Assembly: GCA_015680685.1 (NCBI GenBank)
Contig: MNCI01002656.1
Span: forward strand, 69,454-122,099
Direction of reading: 5' to 3'
DNA length: 52,646 nt
From: Gnetum montanum
Taxonomy: Eukaryota > Streptophyta > Gnetopsida > Gnetales > Gnetaceae
Each line of letters starts with the position of its first letter. Positions within the stretch are counted from its first letter, which is position 1. The position numbers and the translations under genes are program-made. The notes beneath the pieces were generated by a model that was not told the origin of the DNA, did no database searches, and saw only the letters and a program-made list of their open reading frames with translations. Positions 22,061 through 32,972 of this stretch are shown here, one piece after another.

Positions 22061-22141
22061 GTTGAGGATGGCAAGGATTAATAATTGACGACGAGAATCC
22101 TTGCATTTTGGAAGTATTCTGGCTTGGTCATATTTACCCCA

Positions 22142-24009
22142 TCAGGTTTCACACACTTGATTATAGTGAGCATAGTGGGGCAATTTGTACGATGTAGTTC
22201 TCGGATAATGAGTTGACCCACTATGATGTTGGAGACTATTAGATGGTATGCAAGGATTGGGTTGTTGCTCTCCACGGTTGTGTTCATTGGGCTGGCTGAT
22301 TATTGGAATGTGAGTTGGTGGCCCTAATGAAGTTACATGAGGCATTGGGTTTGAAGGTAAGGGTGCACAACAGTCTGGGACTTGTGTTGAGTTGTAGGAT
22401 GCAGTGGCCTCTGAATTATGTTGTCCCTTCTTACGGCTGTGTTTAAAGAAAGGAAGCTTTTGATGTTGAGGAGGCTTTTCACTACTATTAGTAGTAGTAG
22501 CACAAGTGTTGTTCATGGGTTGTTGCGGTGGTGCAGACACCTTAGGAACAGTTGGTGGCAATGTAGAAGGAGGGAAAAAATGAGAATGTTGAAAGTTAGG
22601 AGGGTCATAGGGTACACAAGGTGGTGGTTGTGTTGGAGGCATGGGTTGGTAGTACTGTGGAGAATAGTAAGGTGGTGAGATAGAGTATGTTGGCCCAGTT
22701 GCAGAAACAGGATGTTGAACAAGATAAGCGTTTGGATTTGGATGATATGAAGGGTGTCTCCAGTTTAGTGGATCTCTCTCCCACGACTAGGATTTTTGCC
22801 ACTGTGATCAAACACAGTATGTCTGTACGAACTCTGGATGTAACGTGTTTCCCCAATGCTCCTGTAAATGTGACAAGATTGGGCATTGGCCCTTGGGGTG
22901 ATCGTACATGCATATGTTACATTTGTACGTATGATTGGCAGTTGAGCTCTTATTTTCCTTATCCCCTCTTTTCGATTGTCTAATATTTTATCTTGCTTCT
23001 TGGGTTATCAAAACTTTATCTCCAATAATGTTGATAAATTCTTCACACTTTTGATATGTCCATTCCAACATCTTATTGATCTTTGCCTCAACTTCTTCTA
23101 ATGATTGTTGTATTGGCAAAGATGATGTTTCCACCTTGGGATTGGTTGATTTCTCCTTTTTATGATTATGGACCTTTGTTATGTTGAAATTTTGGTCCTG
23201 TTGATGTTTTTCAATACTCTCCCATCTAGCGATTTCTCCTTCTTCTTTTGCTACCTGCTTAATAAGCTCTTGGATTTGATGGATTCGTAGTTCGTATAGT
23301 TGACCTTGGGCATACATCCCTAAGGTCTTTCTTGTTTCATCACAAAGCCCATCAATGATATGGTACATTAGCCTTTCTTCGGAGAACTCATGGCTTGGAC
23401 AGTTGTTTAATAGTGCATAATATCTTTCTAAGGCCATGTCCAAGGTTCATGTCGTGCTTGTTTCCACTCTTGGATTTGTTTCCTTAAGGCCGATACTCTT
23501 GCATAGGTTTGATATTATTTATTAAAAAGTTCTACCATTGTTGACCAACATCGTATTGAATTTGGTTTTAATGATCTATACCATACTTTTGCTTGGTCAA
23601 CAAGTGTCATAGGGAAGAGCTTGAGTTTTTGCCAACCATTATCAATGTTGTTCCATGTGCAGGCATCATAGAAGGCTTGTAAATGTTTATTTGGATCTAA
23701 GTCATAGCCTCCCGAAAAATTAGGAAAGTTGTTTAAATCGAGCCTGGGTAGACGACTCTCTTTACGATGCCTATGTGAGATTTGAACAGCCTCTTGTATT
23801 TGTGTTAAGCTTGTAGTAGCTAGTGGGGGTTCGTCATCATCTTGTAAGTTATACCTTCGTGTGTTGAGATGACGTTGCTTTCGTGCATGTTTATAAGAAA
23901 CCCCCACTTCAGGTTGTGTACTCCAATATTCATCGTTATATAGTTCGTTGGTTCTCCAATGAACTTCCTCACTAAGTGTGACATTGTTGTAATCTTGTAG
24001 GAGAGGCAT
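22142..24009 (-). pseudogene. N1 gag, nearly intact
   Basis: ATG at 24009 (MPLLQDYNNVTLSEEVHW). The core has RLPRLDLNNFPNFSGGYD, HLQAFYDACTW, NGWQKLKLFPMTLVDQAK and VWYRSLKPNSI, typical of plant gypsy gag. An in-frame stop follows at about 23512, and a frameshift near 23445 leads into an open frame (23443-22988; RYYALLNNCPSHEFSEERLM). A zinc knuckle, CNICMYDHPKGQC, of CX2CX3HX4C form lies at about 22925-22885 in another frame. A Pro/Gln/Asn-rich tail (22642-22142) ends at a stop. So one stop and about two frameshifts separate four readable blocks. Gag would assemble the particle that packages element RNA. There is no protease downstream. Confidence 0.8.
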
Positions 24010-24134
24010 TGTTGTGAAGTTGTGTGTGAAATTATGTGTGAATTTTAATAATTATTTCTTCTTCCTAAGAGATATATCACTAAGTTCTATATAGTGACCT
24101 TGTATGATATAACTAATCTAGATAACTAGCACCA

Positions 24135-24152
24135 TCCCTGACAACGGTGCTA
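24135..24152 (-). promoter_or_regulatory. N1 primer-binding site (tRNA-Asp type)
   Basis: On the minus strand TAGCACCGTTGTCAGGGA lies one base after the 5' LTR. It resembles the complement of tRNA-Asp with the first G changed to A. Confidence 0.8.
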
Positions 24153-24153
24153 A

Positions 24154-24970
24154 TGATGAGTGGCGAGGTACCCCTACACTCAACCATATGAATATGAGTG
24201 TTTTCACGTGTGATCTGGTCAAACTCTGCAGACGGACTAGTTGTGGCACTTAGATAGTTAGCCTTAGGTCGCAGTTCATTGTCTTCTCACCTAGACTAGT
24301 TTTATATTTGTCACGTATGGTTTAGTCTAGAGTGAGGTGTATGATGTGGTTCATAATCTAATGCTAATCCTGAGGGCAATGGAAAGTAATGGTTACTAAG
24401 CTAAGGGAGAAAGGATAAGAGAATCTAATCTAGCCTAAGTCCGATGAGCATCCATTCCTTGATTATTCGTACACATCTTGGACTTCGTGCATGACTACCA
24501 CTAGGATTACCAAGCACAGATCCTAGGTACGCTACTAGGTTACCAAGTAGTCACACTTAAATGCTCGTAATCAAGTCGTACTTATTCTGCGTTCTAACAT
24601 GAGTTTAAGGGTGAGAGAGACTAATTAGAAAAGCAGTAAATAATAATTAAATAAATAAATAAACAAAGTGAATGCTACAATGATGAAGTAATGTTGATCT
24701 TTATTATCGGTCATGTGCATGTCCAAGTACGTCACACTCGAATAAAGGATGTCATACAATTACATTCACCACACTTGGGGCAGACACTAGAAAATATTCT
24801 AACTTTGGAGGGAGAAAATTGCCAGAGTCTAGCGACAATCTAAATCTAAGTTGTGAAACAAGGGAGAGCCACCTCTTATTTATAGATTTGGTGGTGCACT
24901 ACGATATCGCGTATGTGATATCGCAGGGGAAGACGCGATATCGTGGCCCGTGCGATATCGCGTTCCATCA
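24154..24970 (-). repeat. N1 5' LTR
   Basis: 817 bp, TGATGAGTGGCGAGG to CGCGTTCCATCA on the + strand, nearly identical to 16616-17431. The same TATA (about 24878-24890) and GCGATATCGC array (about 24902-24962) are present. Confidence 0.93.
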
Positions 24971-25948
24971 GTAAGGAATATAGTGAGATGACTGCTAAGG
25001 AAAAGATCTATTTTAATATTGGAAGTATCATCTGTTCCCAACCAAGAGGCTTAATAGGATATCAACTTATGTGGCCAAAGGAAAAGCCATTTTGATGGGA
25101 AAATGCAATGCTAACATCACCCATATCTACTTCCTCGAAATTCAAAGGTGATTCAGAGAAAAGAAGGTAGGGAAACCAACACTACTATTCCCCTGCCTAA
25201 TTAGGAAGCTATGCAAACAAGAAAGCATATTGGATTACACAAATGACATTTTAAAGAAAGCTCAAAATGCTGCATATGCATAGATGTTAAAACTAATGCC
25301 TTAAAAAAAAGAGCAGTTGGAAAAGCGAGCAGGTACTAAGGGAGCGACAGGCTCAACTCTTGTTGATACTATCCAACAAGCTATTGGCTAGCAACAACAA
25401 CCAAGACCCAATAGCTAGCCACCAACTAACCAGTAACAACAACAACAATAAAAACAAGTTCCACTACCACCACTGAAATATTATGGACCTTTAATGAACC
25501 ATATGCAATAGATTGTAAACACAATAAGTTGAGGAATAAGAGAGGGGGATCAATCTCTACAAGGTTAGAGAGAATGTAGTTATACCCATAGTTTCAATAG
25601 ATCTTCCATGTGGGCAGATTTCATTGTAATTAGGAGGAGGGACAATTGGTCACAAAAGATCTTAGGGAATGCTACATTATTCCAAGTGATGCTAGAAACA
25701 AGAGAAGGAGCCACAATGGTGCTCATGCAATATCAAGATGCAGCAAGAGTTACTAAATTGATCATGGATCATATTAAAGAGTCCTTCAACATCCTTGTTG
25801 TATCATCAGCTGATATTTCTAGAGCAAGAGATGCTCAAATTCTTATTGGTACCTCAATGACTCCTATTGAACATGAGGATATATTAGACAGACTACTGCA
25901 GATGAGACAAGTCATGTAGAATTTTTTTGATATCAAAGAGATTCTACA
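24971..25948 (+). pseudogene. E0 ORF2, second part
   Basis: This resumes E0 ORF2 after the duplicated GTAAG. It reads KEKIYFNIGS, then in shifted frames NITHIYFLEIQRWF-like and LFPCLIRKLC, matching N1 ORF2 (EERVYFKIGT, RWFEE, FPYLIRKLC). An open frame at 25608-25919 carries LFQVMLETREGATMVLMQYQ, corresponding to N1 SFQVQLETGEGATVVVMQYQ. It ends at 25919 or runs into the LTR-like sequence beginning near 25949, so its C-terminal coiled coil is missing. Decayed. Confidence 0.7.
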
Positions 25949-26827
25949 TGATCCATCACTCAACCATACAAGTCATGAGTGTTCATGCATGACCCGATTG
26001 TAATCCTTAGATGGACAATGTTATTATGCTAGTAATTGAATTTAAGTTTGTGTTTGTTGTCTTTCCACTTCAAGCTAGTGAGGTACAAGTGTATGGCTTA
26101 GCTCTTAGTGAGGCATATGATAATTGATGTTATAAGGCTCAAATAATGCCTAGCTATAAACATGATTAAAAATGAAACTTAATATTAAGTCTAAGTAACA
26201 CTAAAGTAAGAATTTATTCTATCCTAAGGCATTAGGTATCCATTCTTGGTTTACCATTTCTATCTTGGACTCATGTAGTTATCACTAGGATTAGCAAGTG
26301 GGATCACTACTGAGTAAATAAAGCAATGCCACTACTGGATTACCAGATAACTACACTTCATGCTCGCAACTAGTCATACCCATTTTGCTTTTACTAATGA
26401 AGCATGTAAAGTAATATACTTGGAAAAGTAAAGTGTTAACTAGGAAAACAAGGAAATTATTCTAAGTAAACATAAAGAAAACTAAGTGATGTTGCAATGA
26501 TGGAAAACAACTTTGATCTTTATTGTTGTCCATAAATTATGTCCAAGTACCATTTACTCGAATAAAGACTCACATTGACTATCTCACATCACACTATGGG
26601 CATTTACACTATCATTAAAACTACAAAATGAAACTGTAAGAGTTTGGGTAAGGTATTGAATGAAAAGTTATTGAATTGTACACCCAAGTGTCGTATTTAT
26701 AGGACTACACACATCCTGAGATATCATATCAATGATGATGTACCATGAGTGGTGACATCATATCAATGACATCGTTGATATGATGTTGTTGCTACAATGT
26801 CATTTTATGTAAAATTTGACTTCATCA
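25949..26827 (-). repeat. Worn family A LTR, minus orientation
   Basis: From TGATCCATCACTCAACCATA, where the GAGTGGCGAGGTACC block seems deleted, it follows the family A LTR with strong divergence. The U3 words are TGACATCATATCAATG and CATTGATATGATG types, and the end is near TTGACTTCATCA. Target duplications are not visible (CTACA versus ATTGT), and neither primer-binding nor polypurine sites adjoin, so it is a truncated or rearranged LTR. The exact ends are uncertain. Confidence 0.65.
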
Positions 26828-27268
26828 ATTGTGGATGTGATTGTATGATATGATATGATGTACGTGATAAGGTATGAGATGCATTAATCCAATTCCAATT
26901 TGCTTAGAACATCCCACACCTTTCCTCTAGCATAACATCATAATTTTCATTCCTAGAAGATGTGTAAAGGCTTCCACTTAGTCTTGTACTAATCCTCTTT
27001 ACTTATAAGTGATGGAGGTAGGAGTGTAGGAGACCAACAAGTCTAAGGAAGGTGATGTTGGCTTTATGATTTTGTGTCTTTGAGTGCATGCATTATTAGA
27101 GAGATGGATGCATTTGTTGACTATTTTAGTTAAGACACTTCTTAGGCTGTGATGTTTTGCATAATGTATACATATTGATTGGTTGTGTGCTAAACATATT
27201 AACTAATATGATGTATATATATGCTTATGAACAATGTCATGTGTATGCCTAATAGATTGTTTAATGAT
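26828..27268 (+). other. Probable part of an older gypsy LTR (interrupted by a solo LTR)
   Basis: No gene. This sequence and 28183-28410 were contiguous before the solo LTR inserted. Since 28410 is followed by a tRNA-iMet-like primer-binding site, this may be LTR sequence of a chromovirus-like element. The left boundary is not identifiable. Confidence 0.35.
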
Positions 27269-28182
27269 TGATGAGTGGTGAGGTACCCCTATGCCCAACC
27301 ATACAAATCACAAGCATTCATGCAAAATCTAGTCGAATTCTGTGGATGGGACTAGTTGTGGCATCTAGGTCGCTATGCCTTAATCACAGTTCATTGTCTT
27401 CCCACTTGGACTAGTGGTAGCTTTGTCACGTATGGTTTAGTCTAATGTGAGGCATATGATTTTTATTATTATATATTTTATTGTTCTACGATTAACAATA
27501 GGTTGAAACTAAATTTATAATCAATTCAACTAATCTAATTGCTAATTAATAATCAACTACCCTAACATAGGTATCTGATCCCACTTCCTGTGCACATCCT
27601 GAACACATTTAACATTGCTGGGTTGCCAAACGTTAAGTGTTACTAGGATTACCAAGATTCATACGCATGATCGAAGCGATTTATGTACTTATGTGCTTAA
27701 TTAATTAACATGCATGAAAATATAAATATTAACTAAGTACATGAAAAGTAAACTACATGGAAAGTAAATCTAATCTAATTCAAAGAACTACAATGAATAA
27801 AAATCAATCTCAATCTTATTACCGCTCATGGAATATGTTTAGGTACATTGCTAGTCAAATAAGACTTTGTATAACTGACTTAGATCCACTCTATGGGCAC
27901 TCACTAACTGTTCTCTAAGATTATGGAATAAAACTACAAGAATTCAGCTACTCTATTGACAAAACTATGAAAAAACTATTTGCAAAACTTACTGGAAATC
28001 ATGAGCCCAAGTGCTATATTTATAGGCCGATGTATACCCCGCAACGTCAGATATCTGACATCATGTCTTAGGCTCTGACATCGGGTACTTGACGTCAGGG
28101 CCTTGTTATTGGAGCCTTGTTATCAGAGCCAACCAAAAAGTTAACTTTTTATCAGGTAACCTAGCTAACTGATGATTCATCA
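27269..28182 (-). repeat. Solo family A LTR with target duplication ATGAT
   Basis: 914 bp, TGATGAGTGGTGAGG to GATGATTCATCA on the + strand, flanked by ATGAT on both sides (27264-27268 and 28183-28187). No internal sequence adjoins, so this is a solo LTR from LTR-LTR recombination. TATA: CTATAAATATAG on the minus strand near 28013-28025. The U3 words are of the GACGTCAGATATCTGACATC type. Confidence 0.9.
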
Positions 28183-28413
28183 ATGATATACCATTTTGTT
28201 CGTATTTTGCATATATGTATTTATGTGTTGAGTTATGTATGTTTAATGCATGTTTCACCCTAAGGATGCATGAGATTTTTATAGAGTGATTTATGGCTTT
28301 CCATTGTATTATTCAATATGCTTATTATTTGATGCATTTTGACTTTAACATTCTGTTAGATTTCAATTTCAACTTAAGCTTGACTTGGGTTAGACATGCA
28401 AGGTATTACATAG

Positions 28414-28431
28414 TGGTATTAGAGTGAGGTT
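28414..28431 (+). promoter_or_regulatory. tRNA-iMet-type primer-binding site of a second gypsy element
   Basis: TGGTATTAGAGTGAGGTT lies just after an LTR-like end, GGTATTACA. It resembles TGGTATCAGAGC, the initiator-Met primer site of chromovirus (Del/Tekay) and many other plant elements. Confidence 0.6.
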
Positions 28432-28488
28432 ACGTTGATTGATATAGGATGTTGTGGTACTTATCCTTATGGTTTTAAGTATCAGAGA

Positions 28489-28765
28489 TGGTAGATAGTT
28501 AGGGACTAGGCATGGGTAGGGGTCGTGGCACTAATGAGGAGTGGGTGTACCATCTAGTGATGCTTAGGTAGATCTTGCTAGGTAAATAATGCAGTTGCTT
28601 TAGTAGTTTGTGACCAAAATAGGTGTTGCCCCACCTTCTCCTATAGTTATAAAAAAGGTTGGGAGTGACAATGGTAGTGGTATAGATGGCTAAGTCGCCA
28701 TAGAGATTGGTAGTGGGAGCTGTTGTTCCCACTTTTTTCAAAACAACATCGTAAGACATATTTCA
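28489..28765 (+). pseudogene. Gag fragment of a chromovirus-like element
   Basis: ATG at 28489 opens a stop-interrupted frame with GMGRGRGTNEEW. After a shift it reads MQLL, QFVTKIGVAPPSP, resembling the Gly/Arg start and the Q-rich VQQFV-PPPP part of Del/Tekay gag. It stops being recognisable near 28765. Very short and decayed. Confidence 0.45.
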
Positions 28766-30051
28766 CTTACATTTCAACTCAAACCTTGGCTTCTTAGGTT
28801 CTCCAATGACTAGTTGATATTAGCTTTGGCACTTCAAATGACAGTTTCCAACTTTTGCAGGTGATGTCAATGTTAGCATCACCATGCTTACATCAACACC
28901 CTCACCAAGTTGGTAGGTTGGACATTTAGTAGCATTCCATGGGTCCACAAGCTCCTCGGGGTGTGACAAATATCATCATGACTCCTTTTGGCACCAGTTT
29001 GGGCATCTTGGAGGCTTGGAAAAATGTGAAAATCTTTCTAAGTCCTTGGCTAATGCTAGTGTCAGCACTCTTGGGACCTCCATAATGCCATGGTTGACCT
29101 TCTTAAAAAATGAATAATAATTAAAAAAAAATCAAAGTACATTAGATATTAATATAGAAGAAAAAGTCTAACAAAAAGCCCAAAGGTTTTGAGGATGTCT
29201 TTTTAGGTTTTCATCTTTACAACCAATCCCAAAAAACCTCCCCTTTGGGGTAAGAAAAGGATTAGCCATTGCCCTTGTTCAAAAGTGTCATCACAAGTTT
29301 TCACTTTTTACTAAAGGATTTCTGGTAAAGAGAAGGAAAATACTCTTTTTAAATACAAAAGAAAACATTAATTAGAAATAGTAAACAAATAGCAATAGAA
29401 GCTTATAGCTTTTCAATTTGAGTCTCCAAAACAAAAAGAAGTAATATTGAAGGAAGCAAATTAATTATTGAGCTTTCATTAGAAGCTTTTTTGCTTGAAG
29501 TGACATCTTTGAGAAATTGATATTTAACTTCTAAAGAAAAATCATGGTTATGCTATGAAAAATAACTAAAGCTTCCAAATAAAATAAATAATAAGCTACA
29601 GCTATAGTTTTGGTTTGTTTGTCCACCCTATATCATGCTTGCCTTAGTTTATAATTTTTTAAAAAAAGCTTTTAATTTTTTCATGTGGCTTGTGACATGT
29701 GACTCTTGACATGGTTAATGCATGCAACTTTATAGGTCACAAGTTAAATTGCTACTGGTATGATCAGTTGACACACCATATTGAAAAGAAAACAACACAA
29801 AACCAAAAACAATGAAATGAAAGAGAATGATGTTGCACGTGTAAAACAGTAGAGATTAACAAATTCGTCTCAAGGGCCTTTGGTACCCAGAAGAGCCTCC
29901 ACCCTCCTGCAAAGTTGCGAACCGGCTTGACCTCTACCGTTCCAGTTTGGTTGAACTTGAACAATGCGTTTTTATTTTTTACATGTGATCTTTCTCCAAC
30001 ACGATCTGCAACCTCAGTCGTTGAGCTTTCAGTTACTACCAAGTCGGCAGT
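28766..30051. other. Intergenic region upstream of the F-box gene
   Basis: AT-rich, with no convincing ORF. A block at about 29197-29235 (TTTTTAGGTTTTCATCTTTA and beyond) recurs in the same orientation at about 50875-50915, a small dispersed repeat. The promoter and 5' UTR of the F-box gene should lie in the right-hand part; I could not pick a TATA box with confidence. Confidence 0.5.
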
Positions 30052-31622
30052 ATGGCTTCTGCAAAATGTCTACAAGGTACCTTTTAATTGCCTTTCGGTA
30101 AAATGTGAATTCAACGATAATCTTTTGTTGGTTTAACTGTCGGTCTATCAAGATTGAGATTTCAGGCCAATTCTGATCGCAAAATTTTAGGTCCTTTAGG
30201 ATTAAACTCAATTAATGCGTTTGCTTGTTCTTTTCTTGCTACTTCTAAAACGCTGCTTCATCAAAATTCGGATCTTCGATCAGTGGCAACAGCCTGAGTG
30301 CAGGCTTTTTTTTTAAGACTGGAATTTCACATGACCTATAACTGGGATTCTTTTCTTCGATTCTCTTTCTTAGTGGTGCTCTATCAGAATTGGGATTTGA
30401 AAACTTTTATGGATTTCAAGTTATAACTGTAATCCAAGGATTCCGATTGCTTAATCAGAATTGTGATTTTAAATAATTTGCAATTGCAGGATTGGGATTT
30501 CTTGAAGCAACGAAGGTAGAGGTGAAGGATCTTGATAATTATTTGGTGGAAGAAATGGACGAAAATCTGTGGGGGCAAATGCCAGGCCATCTGGTAGAGA
30601 CAGTGCTTACATGGCTGCCGGTTGCCAGTATTCTGAGGTCAAAATCTGTCTCCAGATCATGGTATTCGTTCATAAATTCGGAGCCATTTTTAAATTCTTA
30701 TGCAGAGGCTTCTAATTTGAGGCGTAAGGAGCCATGGTTCCTAGCTTTTCCCAAAGAAATGCAGGGATTAGCTTATGACCCACTTGAAAACAGATGGGTA
30801 ACTTTGCCCTTTGATTTTTTACCACAAGAATGCAGGCCTGTGGCAGCAGCAGAGGGGGTTTTGTGCATGATCCCCAAATCAGGGAATACAAAGTCCCTGT
30901 ATATCTGTAATCCAATTTCCAAGCAATGGAAGGAATTGCCCAGGCCTTTTGATCTTTTCAGGTTCCTCTTTTTGGTGGCTGCCCTAATGGTGGATAGAAA
31001 AACAGGGTTTTTCAATCTAATCTTGGCAAGATCTGAGCTTGTGACAGGTGCCATTGATCAGTTTGTCCTTACAGCCGAGGTTTATGACTCTGCAACACAG
31101 GGCTGGAACAGAAATAGGAGTTTTCTTGTGGATTCCCCTTTGCATCCATGGAAAGCCATCTGCAATGGTGTGCTCTATTGTGTGATAGGAATCTCTGATT
31201 GGAACATTATAGGGTTTGATATTTTTCAGGGTTATTGGTTCAGGGTTAGAGCTCCGGTCCCTCCTTTGTTGACCAGTGTCAAGCTCATGGATCACAATGG
31301 CAAGCTGCTTCTGATTGCTGGAATTGGGGATTCTAATGTTACACAGGAGATTGCCATGTGGGAGCTCAATTCAGAGAAAACAGAATGGATAAGAATGGGT
31401 GGAATATCTAGAAAGTTCTGTGATGAATTTTTGAAATCACAGACCAGAAAATTTGCTTGTGTAGGCCATGGTGATCTCATCTATTTCACCAGCAAAATAT
31501 GCCCTAATATCCTGGTTTACAACTTATCCCATCATACTTGCCATAGGATTGCTTGTTGCCAAGAGCTTGCAGACCCCTATCTCCAGATTTTCAATTCATT
31601 CTGTTTTCTACCCACACTGTAA
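30052..31622 (+). CDS. F-box/kelch-repeat-type protein, two-exon model
   Basis: A protein of about 385 residues. The F-box lies at about residues 35-78 (ENLWGQMPGHLVETVLTWLP, then SILRSKSVSRSWYSFI). The rest is a kelch/galactose-oxidase-like propeller with YDPLENRWVTLPF, YICNPISKQWKELPRP, VYDSATQGW, GVLYCVIG and LLLIAGIGDS. It resembles plant SCF substrate receptors such as Arabidopsis At5g15710/At5g43190, which bind SKP1 and target proteins for ubiquitination; the substrate is unknown. The gene model is my inference: exon 1 30052-30076, with donor CAAG|GTACC, intron 30077-30489 (413 bp, acceptor TTGCAG), exon 2 30490-31622. The join keeps frame. An alternative is a single-exon start at the in-frame ATG 30555 (355 residues). 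No stop or shift interrupts the frame, so it looks like a working host gene. Confidence 0.88.
30077..30489 (+). other. Predicted intron of the F-box gene
   Basis: GTACCT donor at 30077 and TTGCAG acceptor ending at 30489. The interval is T-rich as plant introns are and contains stops in the exon 2 frame. Joining gives an uninterrupted frame from the ATG at 30052. If translation starts at 30555 instead, this would be a 5' UTR intron. Confidence 0.55.
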
Positions 31623-32972
31623 ACATGAGATTTGCTCAGCTTGAGGTGTTGGATTCTGTTTATAAGAAATATTTGATCACTACATTGTGACCTTACTTGT
31701 GCAAGAGATCGTAATTGGCAACCATTGTGCTGATGAAGCTCTTAGCTGAAGCAGGATTTAGGTAACAAATACTGTAGCATAGAAGCTTATTCAATTAACT
31801 GTTTCAAATAAGGTAGTATCTGCTAATGCACTTCATGTTGCATGGCATACTTTTTGGACATTTTACCAAAAGCGATAACAACGGTAAAAACTGAAAAAAA
31901 GAATGCAGTATATATGTATCTCCATTCATTGCACCTTCAGTGTAAATGAAATGCAGTTTTGAATTTTTTCCCAGGTTTCTGGTTTTTGTTCCTCCTATTC
32001 AAAAGATAATAGAAGCAAAAAAGGTTGGAATCTTCAGGTCCTTTTAGATTTATTGAAAATATTTTAGTTTCAACCACAGTTATTGAAAAAAATCTGTGTT
32101 CGATAGCGATAAAAATATTTCAACTTAAACTTCATGACAAAATCTAGTTGTGATAGGATAATTAAATTTAATAATTGAATTCTTTATGTATGGCACATGA
32201 ATTTCCCATATCTCCTTTGATCAGATATTTGATAGGAAAATCTTAATATTATAAATTTATCCTATAACCGTCAAGCATGTCACTAAGCTGTGTTACCGAT
32301 TATGAAGGGTCATTGTACCTTGAAATACATGGACACAAATGCAATGTTGCATTTGATATAATTCAATGTAAAATCATCATTAAGCAAGCAGATCACAGGT
32401 CATTCTTAGTTATTATTTATTATTTAACATGTTTTAGTGCACAATTTGAATAATGATTTGTTGCGTTTTGAAGAAAGCAAATAGGTTTGGGTTATCATTA
32501 ACTAAAGATTTACGAAAAAGGGTAAAAAGGATTAAAAATAATATTTACTGCATGAGCTTAAAATTTAAAAAAAAATGCCTTGTCACTATTATTGTTAAAG
32601 GTGCAATGATGTTGTGATATCATTCAATGCAAAATCATCAATTAAGCATTTTTAGTTATTTAATATGATTTATTGCTAAATTTGAATTTATTACCGAATT
32701 TGAGTAATAATTTATCGCCGTTTGTCGAGACAACCAAATAGTTCTTTCAAATATTGTCCAATATCTATTTTGTATATTTGCATCCTATTGTTGGAACTCT
32801 AAAAGAAATGTAATATAGCTTAATTAGAATGAACTCTATAACTCGATATTGGCCACTAGAATTAAACATATGATTGAGAGTTTTCAAATCAATAATTTTA
32901 CCATTAGGGTAATGCCTCATTGTTATTGTACTTATAGTCAAATTTTTTCAAACATTTTTAAGAATGGATGAG
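31623..32972. other. 3' flank of the F-box gene with a 260-bp imperfect duplication
   Basis: AT-rich, no gene. Segments about 32340-32500 and 32600-32745 are diverged direct copies (sharing AAAATCATCA, TTAAGCA, TTTTTAGTTATT and ACCAAATAGTT-like words). The 3' UTR of the F-box gene should occupy the first few hundred bases. Confidence 0.5.

Larger units (their letters stand above)
16616..24970 (-). mobile_element. Non-autonomous family A element N1 (gag + ORF2, no pol)
   Basis: This is a complete minus-strand element of 8.36 kb. Its LTRs are 817 and 816 bp and nearly identical by eye. It has a tRNA-Asp-type primer-binding site and a polypurine tract. GTAAG sits exactly on both flanks (16611-16615 and 24971-24975), inside E0 ORF2. 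It has gag (24009-22142), then after about 80 bp the internal polypurine-like motif, and a long 3' half with ORF2 (20027-17597). Protease, RT, RNase H and integrase are absent, so it would need enzymes in trans. LTR similarity makes it the youngest complete insertion in the left cluster. Confidence 0.92.

Noticed and set aside
22687-22983. + strand open frame opposite N1 gag
   Set aside because: The zinc knuckle and gag homology are on the minus strand.
30712-31480. Minus frames across the F-box gene
   Set aside because: Shadows of the + strand coding exon.
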